Below the pieces are notes generated by a model, which saw nothing but the letters and a program-made list of their open reading frames with translations, searched no databases and was not told the origin of the DNA. A stretch of DNA of 64,000 bases from positions 8,927-72,926 of the forward strand of contig DATCKA010000104.1 in assembly GCA_036562495.1 (NCBI GenBank), written 5' to 3'. The DNA comes from Geochorda sp036562495. GTDB lineage: Bacteria; Bacillota; Limnochordia; Limnochordales; Geochordaceae. The position numbers were made by a program, and so were the translations under genes. Shown here in pieces: positions 34,170-43,816 of this stretch (positions within the stretch are counted from its first letter, which is position 1; every line of letters begins with the position of its first letter).

Positions 34170-34959
34170 GCGATCCGACACCGCCGAGCGCCTCAGTGGC
34201 TGGCGGTGGCGCCGGCGGTTGCCCGGCGCCGAGATGACGCTGCCCGAGCACCTCGAGGAGCTCCGATACCGCTCGCTGGTCTCGCTGGCAGCGCTGGCGG
34301 GAGGCTTCGTCGTGGGGTGGAGGGTGACGCCCCACGCGCTCGACGTGCTGAGGGGTGAGGTCGGGCGGCTGGTCGTGGTGACGCCGGCTGAGGCCTTCGT
34401 CACCTATCTGCGCGTGGCCTTCACGGTGGGGCTGGCGGTGGCCTCCCCCATCATCGTGGCGCAGATCTGGCTCTTCGTGGTGCCGGGGCTATACCCCGCG
34501 GAGATCGCGCTGGCCGCCCGGATCGGACCGGCCGCGGCGTTGCTCTTCGCTGCTGGACTGGCCTTCGGAGCGGTCGTCATCTTCCCCGTGGCGATACGTT
34601 TCCTTCTGGCCCAGGCGGGGCCGGGCGTCGTCTCAGCCCTTGCGGTGAGCCGGGTGCTCAGCTTCGCGCTGGGGCTGGTGGTGCCCTTCGGGCTCGTCTT
34701 CCAGATGCCTCTGGCTGCCTACGTGGCGGCTCGGCTTGGGCTGGTGGAGCCCGCCAGGCTGGCGGGGCTGCGCCGCTGGGCCATCCTGCTCGCCTTCGTG
34801 GTAGGGGCGGTCCTGACGCCGCCCGACGTGGTCTCGCAAGTGTTGATGGCTGTGCCGCTGGTCGTGCTGTACGAGGTCTCGATCGGGACCGCCCGATGGG
34901 GAGCGCGAGCGAGAGCCCGCGGTCCTGTCGAGGATGGAGTACGGGGCGAGGCGAGCTGA
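34144..34959 (+). CDS. tatC: Sec-independent translocase protein TatC
   Basis: A 271-residue protein with six membrane segments. The TatC N-terminal signature LPEHLEELRYR is intact and contributes to twin-arginine signal recognition; LFVVPGLYPAE and the LTPPDVVSQVLMAVP segment are also typical. It has a basic N-terminal extension of about 30 residues. It lies between tatA and a second TatC-like gene, five bases before the latter. Confidence 0.92.
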   Translation: MPAARTVRERSDTAERLSGWRWRRRLPGAEMTLPEHLEELRYRSLVSLAALAGGFVVGWRVTPHALDVLRGEVGRLVVVTPAEAFVTYLRVAFTVGLAVASPIIVAQIWLFVVPGLYPAEIALAARIGPAAALLFAAGLAFGAVVIFPVAIRFLLAQAGPGVVSALAVSRVLSFALGLVVPFGLVFQMPLAAYVAARLGLVEPARLAGLRRWAILLAFVVGAVLTPPDVVSQVLMAVPLVVLYEVSIGTARWGARARARGPVEDGVRGEAS

Positions 34960-34964
34960 GGGAG

Positions 34965-35753
34965 ATGTCGCAACCGCCACAGGAGAGTCCCTGGGAGCAG
35001 CTGGCCCAGTACCTGCGGCGCTCCCCCCTGGTGCATCGCTTCGAGGCCATCCGCCGCTACCTGGGAGCCGCCCTGGTCGTCTTCGTGGCTGCCGCCACCG
35101 CGGCTTTCTCGTTGGCGCCCGCGGTGCTGCAGGACATGCAGCGCCGGATGCCGGGCTCCGACGGGTTGGTGATGCTGGCCCCGGCCGAGGGCTTCCTCGT
35201 GCGGATCAAGGTGGCGCTGGCCATGGGGGCCGCGACGGCCGTGCCGCTGGTGATGCTGGGAGTGTGGGCCGTCGCCACGCGGGGACGCCCCTGGGGGCGG
35301 AGGCTCGTGACGTTTCTGGCCATCCCCGTGTCGTTGGGGCTGTTCGGCATCGGCGCCTGGTTCGCGTACGGGTGGATCGTGCCGGCGGCGCTGCGCTTCT
35401 TGCTGGGATTCGCCGCCGACCGTCTGGAGGCCATGATCTCGGTCAACAGCTACGTCAACTTCATCCTGTCCGTTGTCGTGCCCTTCGGACTGGTCTTCCA
35501 GCTCCCGCTGCTGATCTTCTTCCTGGCCCGGCTCGGCGTCTTGCACCACCGGACCCTGGCGGAGCGCAGGGGCTACGCCGTGGTGGGCATCGCCGCACTG
35601 GCCGCCGCGCTGACCCCGGGGCCCGATGTCTTCTCCCAGCTCTTGATGGCCATCCCTCTGGTGGCGCTGTACGAGGTGAGCATCTGGGTGGCCTGGCTTG
35701 CCACCCTCCGCACCCGGCGCCAGGAGAGCGACCCTGCCATGCGCCCTTCCTGA
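34965..35753 (+). CDS. Second, diverged TatC-family protein
   Basis: A 262-residue, six-segment membrane protein clearly related to TatC: LAPAEGFLVRIKVAL, VVPFGLVFQLPLL and ALTPGPDVFSQLLMAIPL align with the neighbouring TatC. The N-terminal signature is changed (the HLEELR position reads RFEAIR), so the key Glu and Leu of the signal-peptide site are lost. It may form a hetero-pair with the canonical TatC or be specialised. I chose the ATG that follows a GAGGGAG site; a longer frame overlaps tatC. Confidence 0.85.
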   Translation: MSQPPQESPWEQLAQYLRRSPLVHRFEAIRRYLGAALVVFVAAATAAFSLAPAVLQDMQRRMPGSDGLVMLAPAEGFLVRIKVALAMGAATAVPLVMLGVWAVATRGRPWGRRLVTFLAIPVSLGLFGIGAWFAYGWIVPAALRFLLGFAADRLEAMISVNSYVNFILSVVVPFGLVFQLPLLIFFLARLGVLHHRTLAERRGYAVVGIAALAAALTPGPDVFSQLLMAIPLVALYEVSIWVAWLATLRTRRQESDPAMRPS

Positions 35754-35988
35754 TGCCATGAAGCCGAGCACAGCACTGTACACACGATGGAGATAGTGTG
35801 ACTTTCCTCGGGGGATCGTGTCACTGGCCCGCGGCAGGGCGGGCCCGTCGGCGTCTCGAAGCCCTCCGTGCCGCGCGAGAGCGGTCACGGTTTCTCCGCG
35901 CAGGCTGGTCGAGGCGGATCCAGGGAAGGGGGCGAGCGCGCGGTCTCGTCGGCCCCTGACGGCGAGAGGGGCCGGAGCGCGCGGTGAC

Positions 35989-37674
35989 ATGGAGCACGAT
36001 GCCGAGATCAACCAGCGGGCTCGGTTGCGCCCTATCACGGAGATCGCCGACGAGCTGGGGTTGGGACCCGACGACATCGAGCCCTACGGGCGCTACATGG
36101 CCAAGGTGTCCATGGCGGCGGTACGCCGAGCGGCCGCCAACCGCAGGGGTCGGCTCATCTACACGACCGCCATCACCGCGACCCCCGCGGGTGAGGGCAA
36201 GACCACCGTCGCCATCGGCTTGACCCAGGCCCTGGGCAGGATGGGGCTCAAGGCCGCCGTCTGCTTGCGGGAGCCCTCGCTCGGGCCCACCTTCGGGGTC
36301 AAGGGCGGCGCCACGGGCGGCGGTCGTAGCCAGATCGCCCCCATGGTCAACATCAACTTGCACTTCACCGGTGACCTGCATGCGGTGGCCGCGGCACACA
36401 ACCTCCTGGCGGCGGCCATCGACAACCACATCCACCAGGGCAACGAGCTGGGGCTCGACCCCAAGCGGGTCTTCTGGCGCCGGGTGATGGACATCAACGA
36501 TCGGCAGCTGCGCCATATCGTGGTCGGGCTGGGCGCGCCCGGCGACGGGGTGGTGAGGGAGACCGGCTTCGACATCACGGCGGCCTCCGAGGTGATGGCC
36601 ATCCTCTGCCTCAGCCGCGACATGGACGACCTCAAGGCTCGGCTGGGGCGGATCCTGGTGGGCGAGGGGCGGGCCACCGCCGGCCGCAAGGCCCCATGGA
36701 TCTTCGCCCAGCAGATCGGCGTGGTCGGGGCCATGGCGGTGCTCTTGCGCGACGCCATCAAGCCCAATCTGGTCCAGACCCTGGAGGGCCAGCCCGCCTT
36801 CGTCCATGGCGGTCCCTTCGCCAACATCGCCCACGGCAACAACTCCATCCTGGCCACCCAGACGGCGCTGGGCCTGGCCGACCTGGTGGTGACCGAGGGC
36901 GGCTTCGCGGCGGACCTGGGCGCCGAGAAGTTCCTGGACATCGTGGTGCCGCAGACAGGCCTGGTGCCGGACGTGGTGGTGCTCGTGGCCACCGTGCGCG
37001 CCTTGCACTGGCACGGCGGGGCATCCCGGTCGACCCTGCACGCCTACGACCCCGAGGCACTCCGCCGGGGCTTCGCCAATCTGGACCACCACATCCGGAC
37101 GCTCCGGCGCTTCGGGTTGCCGGTCGTGGTGGCCGTCAACCGCTTCGAGTCCGACGATCCTCGAGAGCTGGAGGCCGTCGTCGCCCACTGCCAGGAGATG
37201 GGCGTGAGGGCCGCGGTGGCCGACGTCGTCGCACGCGGCGGGGAGGGGGGCGTGGAGCTGGCCGAGGCGGTGCTGGCGACGATGGAGCGGGAGCGCCCGT
37301 CGTTCAGGCCTGCCTATGAGTGGGAGCTACCCCTCACCGAGAAGCTGGAGCGCCTGGCCACCCAGGTCTACGGCGCCGACGGGGTCGACCTGAGCCCCCG
37401 GGCGCGGGCCGAGCTCGAGGCGCTGGAGGAGCGGGGATTCGGCGGACTGCCGCTGTGCGTGGCCAAGACGCAGTTCTCCATCAGCGACGATCCCTCTCGC
37501 CGGGGCGCGCCGACGGGCTGGCGGCTCCAGGTGCGGGAGGTACGGCCCTCGCTGGGAGCCGGGTTTGTCGTGGCCCTGACGGGTGACGTCATGACCATGC
37601 CCGGATTGCCCAAGGAGCCGGCGGCCCTCCGGATCGACGTGGACGAGGAGGGATTCGTCACCGGCCTGTCGTAG
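35989..37674 (+). CDS. fhs: Formate--tetrahydrofolate ligase
   Basis: A 561-residue enzyme that makes 10-formyl-THF from formate, THF and ATP. Landmarks: TPAGEGKTT nucleotide loop (65-73), EPSLGPTFGVKGGATGGG, NIAHGNNS and TEGGFAADLGAEKF. The length is right for the family. It serves purine, Met and one-carbon supply, or acetogenesis-type pathways if others are present. Start is the ATG before EHDAEINQR. The 235-base gap upstream shows no ZTP or THF riboswitch that I recognise. Confidence 0.95.
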   Translation: MEHDAEINQRARLRPITEIADELGLGPDDIEPYGRYMAKVSMAAVRRAAANRRGRLIYTTAITATPAGEGKTTVAIGLTQALGRMGLKAAVCLREPSLGPTFGVKGGATGGGRSQIAPMVNINLHFTGDLHAVAAAHNLLAAAIDNHIHQGNELGLDPKRVFWRRVMDINDRQLRHIVVGLGAPGDGVVRETGFDITAASEVMAILCLSRDMDDLKARLGRILVGEGRATAGRKAPWIFAQQIGVVGAMAVLLRDAIKPNLVQTLEGQPAFVHGGPFANIAHGNNSILATQTALGLADLVVTEGGFAADLGAEKFLDIVVPQTGLVPDVVVLVATVRALHWHGGASRSTLHAYDPEALRRGFANLDHHIRTLRRFGLPVVVAVNRFESDDPRELEAVVAHCQEMGVRAAVADVVARGGEGGVELAEAVLATMERERPSFRPAYEWELPLTEKLERLATQVYGADGVDLSPRARAELEALEERGFGGLPLCVAKTQFSISDDPSRRGAPTGWRLQVREVRPSLGAGFVVALTGDVMTMPGLPKEPAALRIDVDEEGFVTGLS

Positions 37675-37725
37675 CGGTGGCTCGTCCATGGCATCCTCGT
37701 CCTGGAGAGGTGGCGCGACGTCGAG

Positions 37726-38139
37726 TTGGCCTGGGAACGCACCCTCGTCATCATCAAGCCCGAGGCCGTGAAGGCAGGCCTCATCGGGGAGATCCTGTCT
37801 CGCTTCGAGCGCAAGGGGCTCAAGATCACCCGCATCCGAGACGGCCGCATCGACCGCGCGCTGGCGCGGCAGCATTACATCCACCATGCCGACAAGCCCT
37901 TCTTCGAGGGGCTGTTGGACGCCATCACCGCCGGCCCGGTCGTCTTCGCCATCGTGGAGGGGCCGTCGGCCATCGCGCACGTGCGCAACCTGGTCGGCGC
38001 CACGGACCCGGTCAAGGCCAGTCCGGGTAGCATCCGGGGAGACTTCGCCGTGGAGCTGCCCTTCAACATGGTGCACGCCTCCGACAGCCCGGAGACGGCG
38101 GAGGCGGAGATCCGGCGGTTCTTCGGCGAGGGAGCGTAG
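37726..38139 (+). CDS. ndk: Nucleoside diphosphate kinase
   Basis: A 137-residue NDP kinase. It begins ERTLVIIKPEAVKAGLIGEI, has the KPFFEGLL helix and the active-site His in NMVHASDSPETA. It transfers gamma-phosphate between NTPs and NDPs via phospho-His. The start is a TTG. It lies after fhs and converges on the large vWA gene with a shared terminator hairpin. Confidence 0.95.
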   Translation: MAWERTLVIIKPEAVKAGLIGEILSRFERKGLKITRIRDGRIDRALARQHYIHHADKPFFEGLLDAITAGPVVFAIVEGPSAIAHVRNLVGATDPVKASPGSIRGDFAVELPFNMVHASDSPETAEAEIRRFFGEGA

Positions 38140-38153
38140 CGGCGCAAGGTAGC

Positions 38154-38183
38154 GGGCGCCGGGGCCTACGAGCCCCGGCGCTC
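38154..38183. terminator. Bidirectional terminator hairpin between ndk and the vWA gene
   Basis: GCGCCGGGGC and GCCCCGGCGC form a perfect 10-base stem with a 6-base loop, extended by a G-T and a G-C pair. It sits between two convergent genes and overlaps the last codons of the vWA gene, so it may serve both transcripts. No long T-run is present. Confidence 0.55.
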
Positions 38184-41100
38184 CCGTCTCAGGCGAGCCA
38201 GGTAGAGGCGGGCCGCCCGGGCCGGGTCGACGCCACCGTCGTCGCCGGTGGCGCTCGGGCCGTCGAGGGGGCGCGGTCGAGCCTGGCGCTTGGCCTCCAG
38301 GATGTCTCGAGCCGAGGGGGAGGGCCTGCGTGTCGGGCGCCGCAGCCGTCCGGCCCAGGCCGCGACGCCTCCCACGAGGTCGGTCAGCAAGGCCGCGGGT
38401 GACTCCGTCAACCGGCGCACCCCCACATCAGCCACCAGGAGTGCCATGGCCATGCCGATGAGCCAGGGCCACGCCGGCCTCGTCCGCCAGCCCCCGGCCT
38501 GTGCGGGGGGCAGCCCCGCCAGCCGAGCGGCGGCATCGGCCACCGGTGCCGGCAGGGGGCCTTGCTCCTGGGTCACCGTCGGGGTGATATAGGCCACGAT
38601 CTGCCCGCCGGTCTCGTGGGCCAGGCGGCTCAACAGAGAGGGCGAGGGTGGGCCGGGCTCCAGTTCGGCCGGGTAGGCGCGAAGCGCGACCGCCTGCAGC
38701 CGCCGGCCCTCCACGGCGACCGTCGCGACGTAGCCCCCGGGCTCGGATGCGTCGAAGGCGCCGGTGTAGCGCCCGGGCGCCTCCTGGCGCAGGGGCACGG
38801 TCTCAGAGACCCCTCCGGGGCCGCTGACGATGGCCTCGGCCTGCAAGAAGTTGACGGGACGCCCCTGGTCGTCGAGGGCCTCGAGGACGACCCGGCCACG
38901 CTCGGGGCCCAGCTCGACATACAGGCGAGACGCCCCGGGTGAGGCATCGGCGGGCGGCAGCACCCACCGGGCCATCCGGTCCAGCAGCGCGGCCGCCAGG
39001 CCCTCATCGTGCCACGATCTCGTCCACGGCCCGGTGAGGCTCGACGTGAAGGCCACGACCCGCCCGAGCCCCGCCCGCCACGCAGCCAGGATGGGGTCGC
39101 CCTCCTGCGAGACGAGATAGACGGGAGCATCGGGCTTGGGCGTGGTGGCGACGTACGCCTCCAGAGGTGGCGGCGACTCCGCCTGCGGCGGCAGAAGCGA
39201 CGCGCCCACGCCGTGCTGTCCGGTGGCGCGCACCTGCACGGGCCCGGCCACGATGGCGGAACGGGTCACGACGATGGTCTCCGAGGCGAAGATCTGGGGG
39301 ATCGCCCGCAGATCCCGCGTCTGATAGAAGCGCCCCCTTCCCCACCGGGCGATCTCCGCCAGGAGGGCCGCGTCGGCGTCGGGGCCGATGGCCACGGTGC
39401 TGACGGTGATGCCGCGTTGGGCGGCCTGTCGGGTCATCCCCTCGAAGTCGGCGGGGTTGGACTTGCCGTCCGAGAGCACGATGACGTGCCGCACCATGGC
39501 CCGGGTCGACTCCAGGCTCCCGAGCGCCTCCCGCAGCGCCGGGCCCAGGTCGGTACCCCCATCGGCGGTCAGGGTCGCCATGCGTCGAAGCAGGGGCGAC
39601 GGATCCGAGGCCGGCGACAACGGCTGCACCCAACGGGGCTGCCCGTCGAACGCCAGTACCCCGACCAGGTCGTCGGGCGACAACAACTCCAGCGTGGCGG
39701 CGGCGGCACGGCGGGCCGCGTCGAGCTTGGTGCCGGTGACGTCCCGCTCGCCCATGCTGCCCGACTTGTCGATGACCAGCACCAGCGCCACCTGAGGGAC
39801 GAGCAGGCGGGCCGGCACTTCCGAACGCACCGGAAGCAGCTCCTCGAGAGGCGTGTCGAGGTAGCCTCCGGGCCCGAATGCCTTGGGACCTCCCAGCACC
39901 ACCAGCCCGACGCCCATGTCGCGCACGCTGGCGGCCAGCGCATCCATCTGGGAGCTCGACAGGCTCGAGGCGGGCACGTCGTCCAGCACGATGGCCGAGT
40001 ACCGGGCGAGGCTGGTCCTCGAGTCCGGCAGGGTCTCGGGTGAGACGACCTCCACCGGGATGCCCCGAGCCGACAGCCACCGGCTGCCGGGGCTTGGCGA
40101 CGATGCGACGTAGAGCAGGCGTCGGTGGCCTTCGATCCGGACAGCTGCTCCTGCCCGGTTGTTGCTCGGCTCCAGGTCGGCCTGCCAGCTCGAGAGGACG
40201 GCCTCGTAGAGGGCGACGGGGCCGGCGGGGGGCGACGGATCCTCGAAGGCGACGTTGTGCCAGCCGCCGCGCAGGGCGATCTCGCCCTCCCAAAGCAGCG
40301 TGCCGTCACGGTGGAGGGCCAGGCGGACCTGCTGGGGGCGCGATGACCAGAGCCGCACGCGCACCGCCACCGGCTCTCCCTCGGCGACGGAGGCGGGCGC
40401 CGTCACGGAGGCGACGGCCACCTCCGGGTCGAGGCCGGCCAGCACCGGCACCACGTCGACGGGGGGGAAGGCGGGATCCTCGCGGACCGCGGCCAGGGCG
40501 TCGCCAGCCGTCTGGCGGCCGTCGCTCAACAAGACGATGCGGCCTGGCGGGCTGGCCCGACCCGACTCGCCGTCCGTCAGGAGGCTTCGGGCAGCGTGCA
40601 GGGCCGCCTCGAGATCGGTGGCCTCCCCTGTGGAGCCGGCGGGCATTCCCAGCGGGACGTCGGGATCCGGGCGGGCTCCGCGGTAGGCGGCACGGAGCCT
40701 TGGCGCCCGGTCTGCCTCCACGACCCACGCCCGATCCCGAGGCCCCAGCTGCTGCAGCACCGCCTCGACGAATCGGTAGGCGGCTGCCCGAGCCTCCGCC
40801 GGGAGGCTGCGGCTGGTGTCGACGACGAAGACGAGGCGGCGGCCATCCGACGGCAGCGGCACCATCGGATCCGCGAGGGCCGCCATCAGGGCGACCATCG
40901 CAGCAGCCCGCAGCAGCACGAAGCGCCGCCGTTGCCGCTGCCAGGCCGTCAGCACCGGATGCCCCGCCCCGCTCGCCGTCGACATCCCGAGACCCCTCAG
41001 CCCGTCTCGAGGGCCGGGACGCAGGTAGAGTGCCGCTTCGACGACCAGCGTCGCGAGGGCCATCGCCGCCGCCCATCGCCACAAGGGGCGAGGGGCAGGT

Positions 41101-42923
41101 GGCGCCGTCGCTTCCTGGGGCCACTCGACACCACCGACCGACGGGGCCCAGCCTGTCGTGCGAAGGTCCGACTCGTCGTCGCCCGGCGGCTGGACGGCCC
41201 ACATGCCCAGCGGGTCGGCCCCGCCGGAGACGGGCCAGGCCGAGTAGACGCCGGCGCGCTCCGTCTCCGAGAAGACGATGGTCGATGAGCCCCGGGCCGT
41301 CAGCGTCACGACCTCGTCGTCGGGCGCGACGAGCAGGATGCGCTCCTCGCCGGGCGGCACCGGGATGGGCAAGGCCTGCCCCGGCTCGAGGGGAGGTTGC
41401 GCGACCTCCCATGCCCAGGGCGCGGCCAGTCTCAGCACGTTGGCCACCAGCACCGCGAAGGCGACCCGATCCGGCAGGTCGCTCCGCTCCGGCGCGAAGG
41501 CCATGATGATCCGATGGCGGCCGCTGTCGTCGAGGTGGTGCCAGACGAGCGGCCCCCCTGTGCCCTCCACCAGGACGTCGGCATCGGGCGGCGGCACGGG
41601 CACTGTGGCTGATCGGCTCGCGCGCACGCCATCCAGCTCGACAAAACGCAGGAGCGGATGGGTGCGCTCCCACCGGACCACCTCCTCGTCGACGGTCGTG
41701 CCTGCGACCGTCGGGACGTCCGGCGCCCACACCCACCAGACAGGGGCGTCCCACGGGCCGGGCGTAGCCGGCGGGTCGACGCCTGCGAAGACGACCAGGT
41801 CCGCGCCGGGCTCTACCCTCGAGACGTCGGGCACCCAGACGACCCGCCCCGCGCCGGCCGCGCGCAGCGCCTGCACCAGGGGCGTCGCCGGCTCTCCCAC
41901 CAGGTAGGCCACCGGCGCTCTTACCTCGCCCGAGAAGGCGAGGACGCGAACGTCGTCGGCCGGCAGGGCGTCCGGCTCGGGCAGTTCGAGCCTGGCTCGC
42001 ACCGAACCGGGCCCCTGCACCCGGTAGGGCACCACCACCCGTGTCCGGGCGCCGGCGGGGAGGTCCAGTGGCACCCGCACATCGAGCCCCGAGTCGCCCT
42101 GCAAGCGCAACGTGGCCTGCACCGGCCCGTCGGACAGGTTGGCCACCTCCGCCATCACGTCGACCTCGGAGCGGGTCGCCCCCGAGCGGTACGCTTGCAG
42201 GGCGGTGACGGCGACGTTGGGAGCAGCCGGATCACCCACGTGCACCATCCGCAGGTCCACCCGCTGGGCCAGGCGCTGCAGGGCCTCCCGGCCTTCGGCG
42301 TCCATGACGCCGTCGCTGCCCAGCCAGACGCGCACCGCCCCGCCCCTGCTGGCAAGGGCCTCGATGTGGCGGACGAGGGAGTCGAAGTCGGCCCGGCCGT
42401 CGGTCGGCGGCTCGATGCTGGCCAAAGCCCTCGCGGCCTCGCCGACGGATCCGAAGGGGCCGGCTAGCGACGTGCCCGAGGGGCCGACGGACCCGACCCA
42501 CAGGGAGTGGCGCTCGGCGGCTTGGCTCGTCTGCAGCCGACGAGCCAGCTCCTCGCGGGCCCGAGTGAACCGATCGACGCCGGACTCCTTGGCCTGCATG
42601 CTCAACGACCGGTCCGCCACGAAGACCTCGATCAGGGGCGGGGTGCCGTCCTGCCGTTGGGGACGGGCCAGGGCCAGGCCCATCAACGCCGCTGCCGCCA
42701 GCTGCAACAAGAGGAGCAGGCTCGCCATGAGGCGGCGCAGCAAGCTCTGTTGGCGGCTCTCCTGCTGCAGCCAGCGCCACAGCAGAAGGCTCGACACTCT
42801 CATGGGCCGGGGCCTGGGCCGCACCAGGTGAAGGAGCACGATGGCCAGGGCCGCGGCGGCGCCAGCCATCAGCCAGCTGGCCGCCCCCAGCGCCCATCCC
42901 GAGAGGATGCCAGGCGGTGTCAT
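38166..42923 (-). CDS. Giant membrane protein with three von Willebrand A (MIDAS) domains
   Basis: A 1585-residue protein that looks like two families joined. Residues 1-90 have two membrane helices and a BatA-type N-terminus; a vWA domain follows with DRSLS at 104-108. After a middle membrane region (about 610-690) a second vWA MIDAS reads DTSRS from residue 702, then a glutamine-amidotransferase-like domain (about 930-1030, with VLGGPKAFGPGGY), and a third vWA with DKSGS at 1052-1056. A final membrane segment lies near 1500. MIDAS sites bind divalent metal and protein ligands. It ends a six-gene chain with MoxR and DUF58 proteins, a common pairing in which the ATPase remodels or loads vWA partners. 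Confidence 0.8.
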   Translation of the reverse strand: MTPPGILSGWALGAASWLMAGAAAALAIVLLHLVRPRPRPMRVSSLLLWRWLQQESRQQSLLRRLMASLLLLLQLAAAALMGLALARPQRQDGTPPLIEVFVADRSLSMQAKESGVDRFTRAREELARRLQTSQAAERHSLWVGSVGPSGTSLAGPFGSVGEAARALASIEPPTDGRADFDSLVRHIEALASRGGAVRVWLGSDGVMDAEGREALQRLAQRVDLRMVHVGDPAAPNVAVTALQAYRSGATRSEVDVMAEVANLSDGPVQATLRLQGDSGLDVRVPLDLPAGARTRVVVPYRVQGPGSVRARLELPEPDALPADDVRVLAFSGEVRAPVAYLVGEPATPLVQALRAAGAGRVVWVPDVSRVEPGADLVVFAGVDPPATPGPWDAPVWWVWAPDVPTVAGTTVDEEVVRWERTHPLLRFVELDGVRASRSATVPVPPPDADVLVEGTGGPLVWHHLDDSGRHRIIMAFAPERSDLPDRVAFAVLVANVLRLAAPWAWEVAQPPLEPGQALPIPVPPGEERILLVAPDDEVVTLTARGSSTIVFSETERAGVYSAWPVSGGADPLGMWAVQPPGDDESDLRTTGWAPSVGGVEWPQEATAPPAPRPLWRWAAAMALATLVVEAALYLRPGPRDGLRGLGMSTASGAGHPVLTAWQRQRRRFVLLRAAAMVALMAALADPMVPLPSDGRRLVFVVDTSRSLPAEARAAAYRFVEAVLQQLGPRDRAWVVEADRAPRLRAAYRGARPDPDVPLGMPAGSTGEATDLEAALHAARSLLTDGESGRASPPGRIVLLSDGRQTAGDALAAVREDPAFPPVDVVPVLAGLDPEVAVASVTAPASVAEGEPVAVRVRLWSSRPQQVRLALHRDGTLLWEGEIALRGGWHNVAFEDPSPPAGPVALYEAVLSSWQADLEPSNNRAGAAVRIEGHRRLLYVASSPSPGSRWLSARGIPVEVVSPETLPDSRTSLARYSAIVLDDVPASSLSSSQMDALAASVRDMGVGLVVLGGPKAFGPGGYLDTPLEELLPVRSEVPARLLVPQVALVLVIDKSGSMGERDVTGTKLDAARRAAAATLELLSPDDLVGVLAFDGQPRWVQPLSPASDPSPLLRRMATLTADGGTDLGPALREALGSLESTRAMVRHVIVLSDGKSNPADFEGMTRQAAQRGITVSTVAIGPDADAALLAEIARWGRGRFYQTRDLRAIPQIFASETIVVTRSAIVAGPVQVRATGQHGVGASLLPPQAESPPPLEAYVATTPKPDAPVYLVSQEGDPILAAWRAGLGRVVAFTSSLTGPWTRSWHDEGLAAALLDRMARWVLPPADASPGASRLYVELGPERGRVVLEALDDQGRPVNFLQAEAIVSGPGGVSETVPLRQEAPGRYTGAFDASEPGGYVATVAVEGRRLQAVALRAYPAELEPGPPSPSLLSRLAHETGGQIVAYITPTVTQEQGPLPAPVADAAARLAGLPPAQAGGWRTRPAWPWLIGMAMALLVADVGVRRLTESPAALLTDLVGGVAAWAGRLRRPTRRPSPSARDILEAKRQARPRPLDGPSATGDDGGVDPARAARLYLARLRRERRGS

Positions 42924-43816
42924 CGCACCACGCCCGCCTCCCTCAGGCGGACGCTGACGGCTTCATAGGCCGATCCCTCGGAGGGCACCAGGACGTACCG
43001 AACGCGCCGGCGCGCAGCCATGGCCGCGAGGCGGGCCTGCCAGTCGCGCACGAGGGCCCGGTAGCGGGCCAGGGTGGCGGCGTCGAGCCGGACGGGCAGG
43101 GCCTGTCCCGACTCGACGTCGATGAGCCGAAGCTCTCCCGATGCCGCAGGCTCGATCTCTCCCGGGGCGAGTACGTGAACCAGCACCACGTCCCGGCGCG
43201 CCAGCGTCAGGGCCTGGAGGGCGGACTCGACCGCCTCCACGGGTGACAGCAGATCGCTGATGAGCAGGGTGACGGCCGGGCCCGGGGCGCCGTGGACGAT
43301 CCTCGCGGCCCATGCGGCCCAGTCGACCTCGCCGGCCGGTCGGACGGCCTGCAGGGCTCGCAAGAGCTGCGACAACGCGGCGGGATGGCTGCCCCTGAGC
43401 ACCGGCTCCGTCCGTGCGTCGAGGTCGGGGGCAGGGCCGTGCGTGGACGGGGTGACCAGCCGCACCCGCTCGTCAGAGGTCAGGGCCACGACTCCGAGAC
43501 AGGCCGCCAGCTGTCGTGCGAACTCCCACTTGCTGGCATCGGGTTGGGCCATGGAGAGGCTGTTGTCCAGCGCCAGCTCCACCAGCAGGTCCGACTCACG
43601 CGCGTGCACGCGGACGTAAGGTCGGTCGAGCCTCGCCAGGGCCTTCCAATCGATGGCGCGGTAGTCGTCGCCGGGCATGTACTCGCGATGGCTGAGGAAG
43701 TCCCACCCCTCGCCGGCGCGCCTGACAGGGCGCCATGCGGGCCCGGCGCCGGCTGCCGAGAGCCGGGAGGCGATGCGCAGGCGACCGAGGCCTGCCAGCC
43801 ACCGCTCATCGAGCAT
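42920..43816 (-). CDS. DUF58-domain protein (MoxR-associated)
   Basis: A 298-residue cytoplasmic protein. The DUF58 signature REYMPGDDYRAIDWKALAR is present, followed by a vWA-like domain with LDNSLSM (MIDAS-like DxSxS). It sits between moxR and the giant vWA gene with 4- and 11-base overlaps. The usual role of the MoxR/DUF58/vWA set is assembly or maturation of membrane or cell-surface complexes; the target here is unknown. Confidence 0.87.
   Translation of the reverse strand: MLDERWLAGLGRLRIASRLSAAGAGPAWRPVRRAGEGWDFLSHREYMPGDDYRAIDWKALARLDRPYVRVHARESDLLVELALDNSLSMAQPDASKWEFARQLAACLGVVALTSDERVRLVTPSTHGPAPDLDARTEPVLRGSHPAALSQLLRALQAVRPAGEVDWAAWAARIVHGAPGPAVTLLISDLLSPVEAVESALQALTLARRDVVLVHVLAPGEIEPAASGELRLIDVESGQALPVRLDAATLARYRALVRDWQARLAAMAARRRVRYVLVPSEGSAYEAVSVRLREAGVVR

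Noticed and set aside
35754..35988. ZTP/THF riboswitch upstream of fhs
   Set aside because: No matching conserved core or pseudoknot pattern could be recognised in the 235-base gap.
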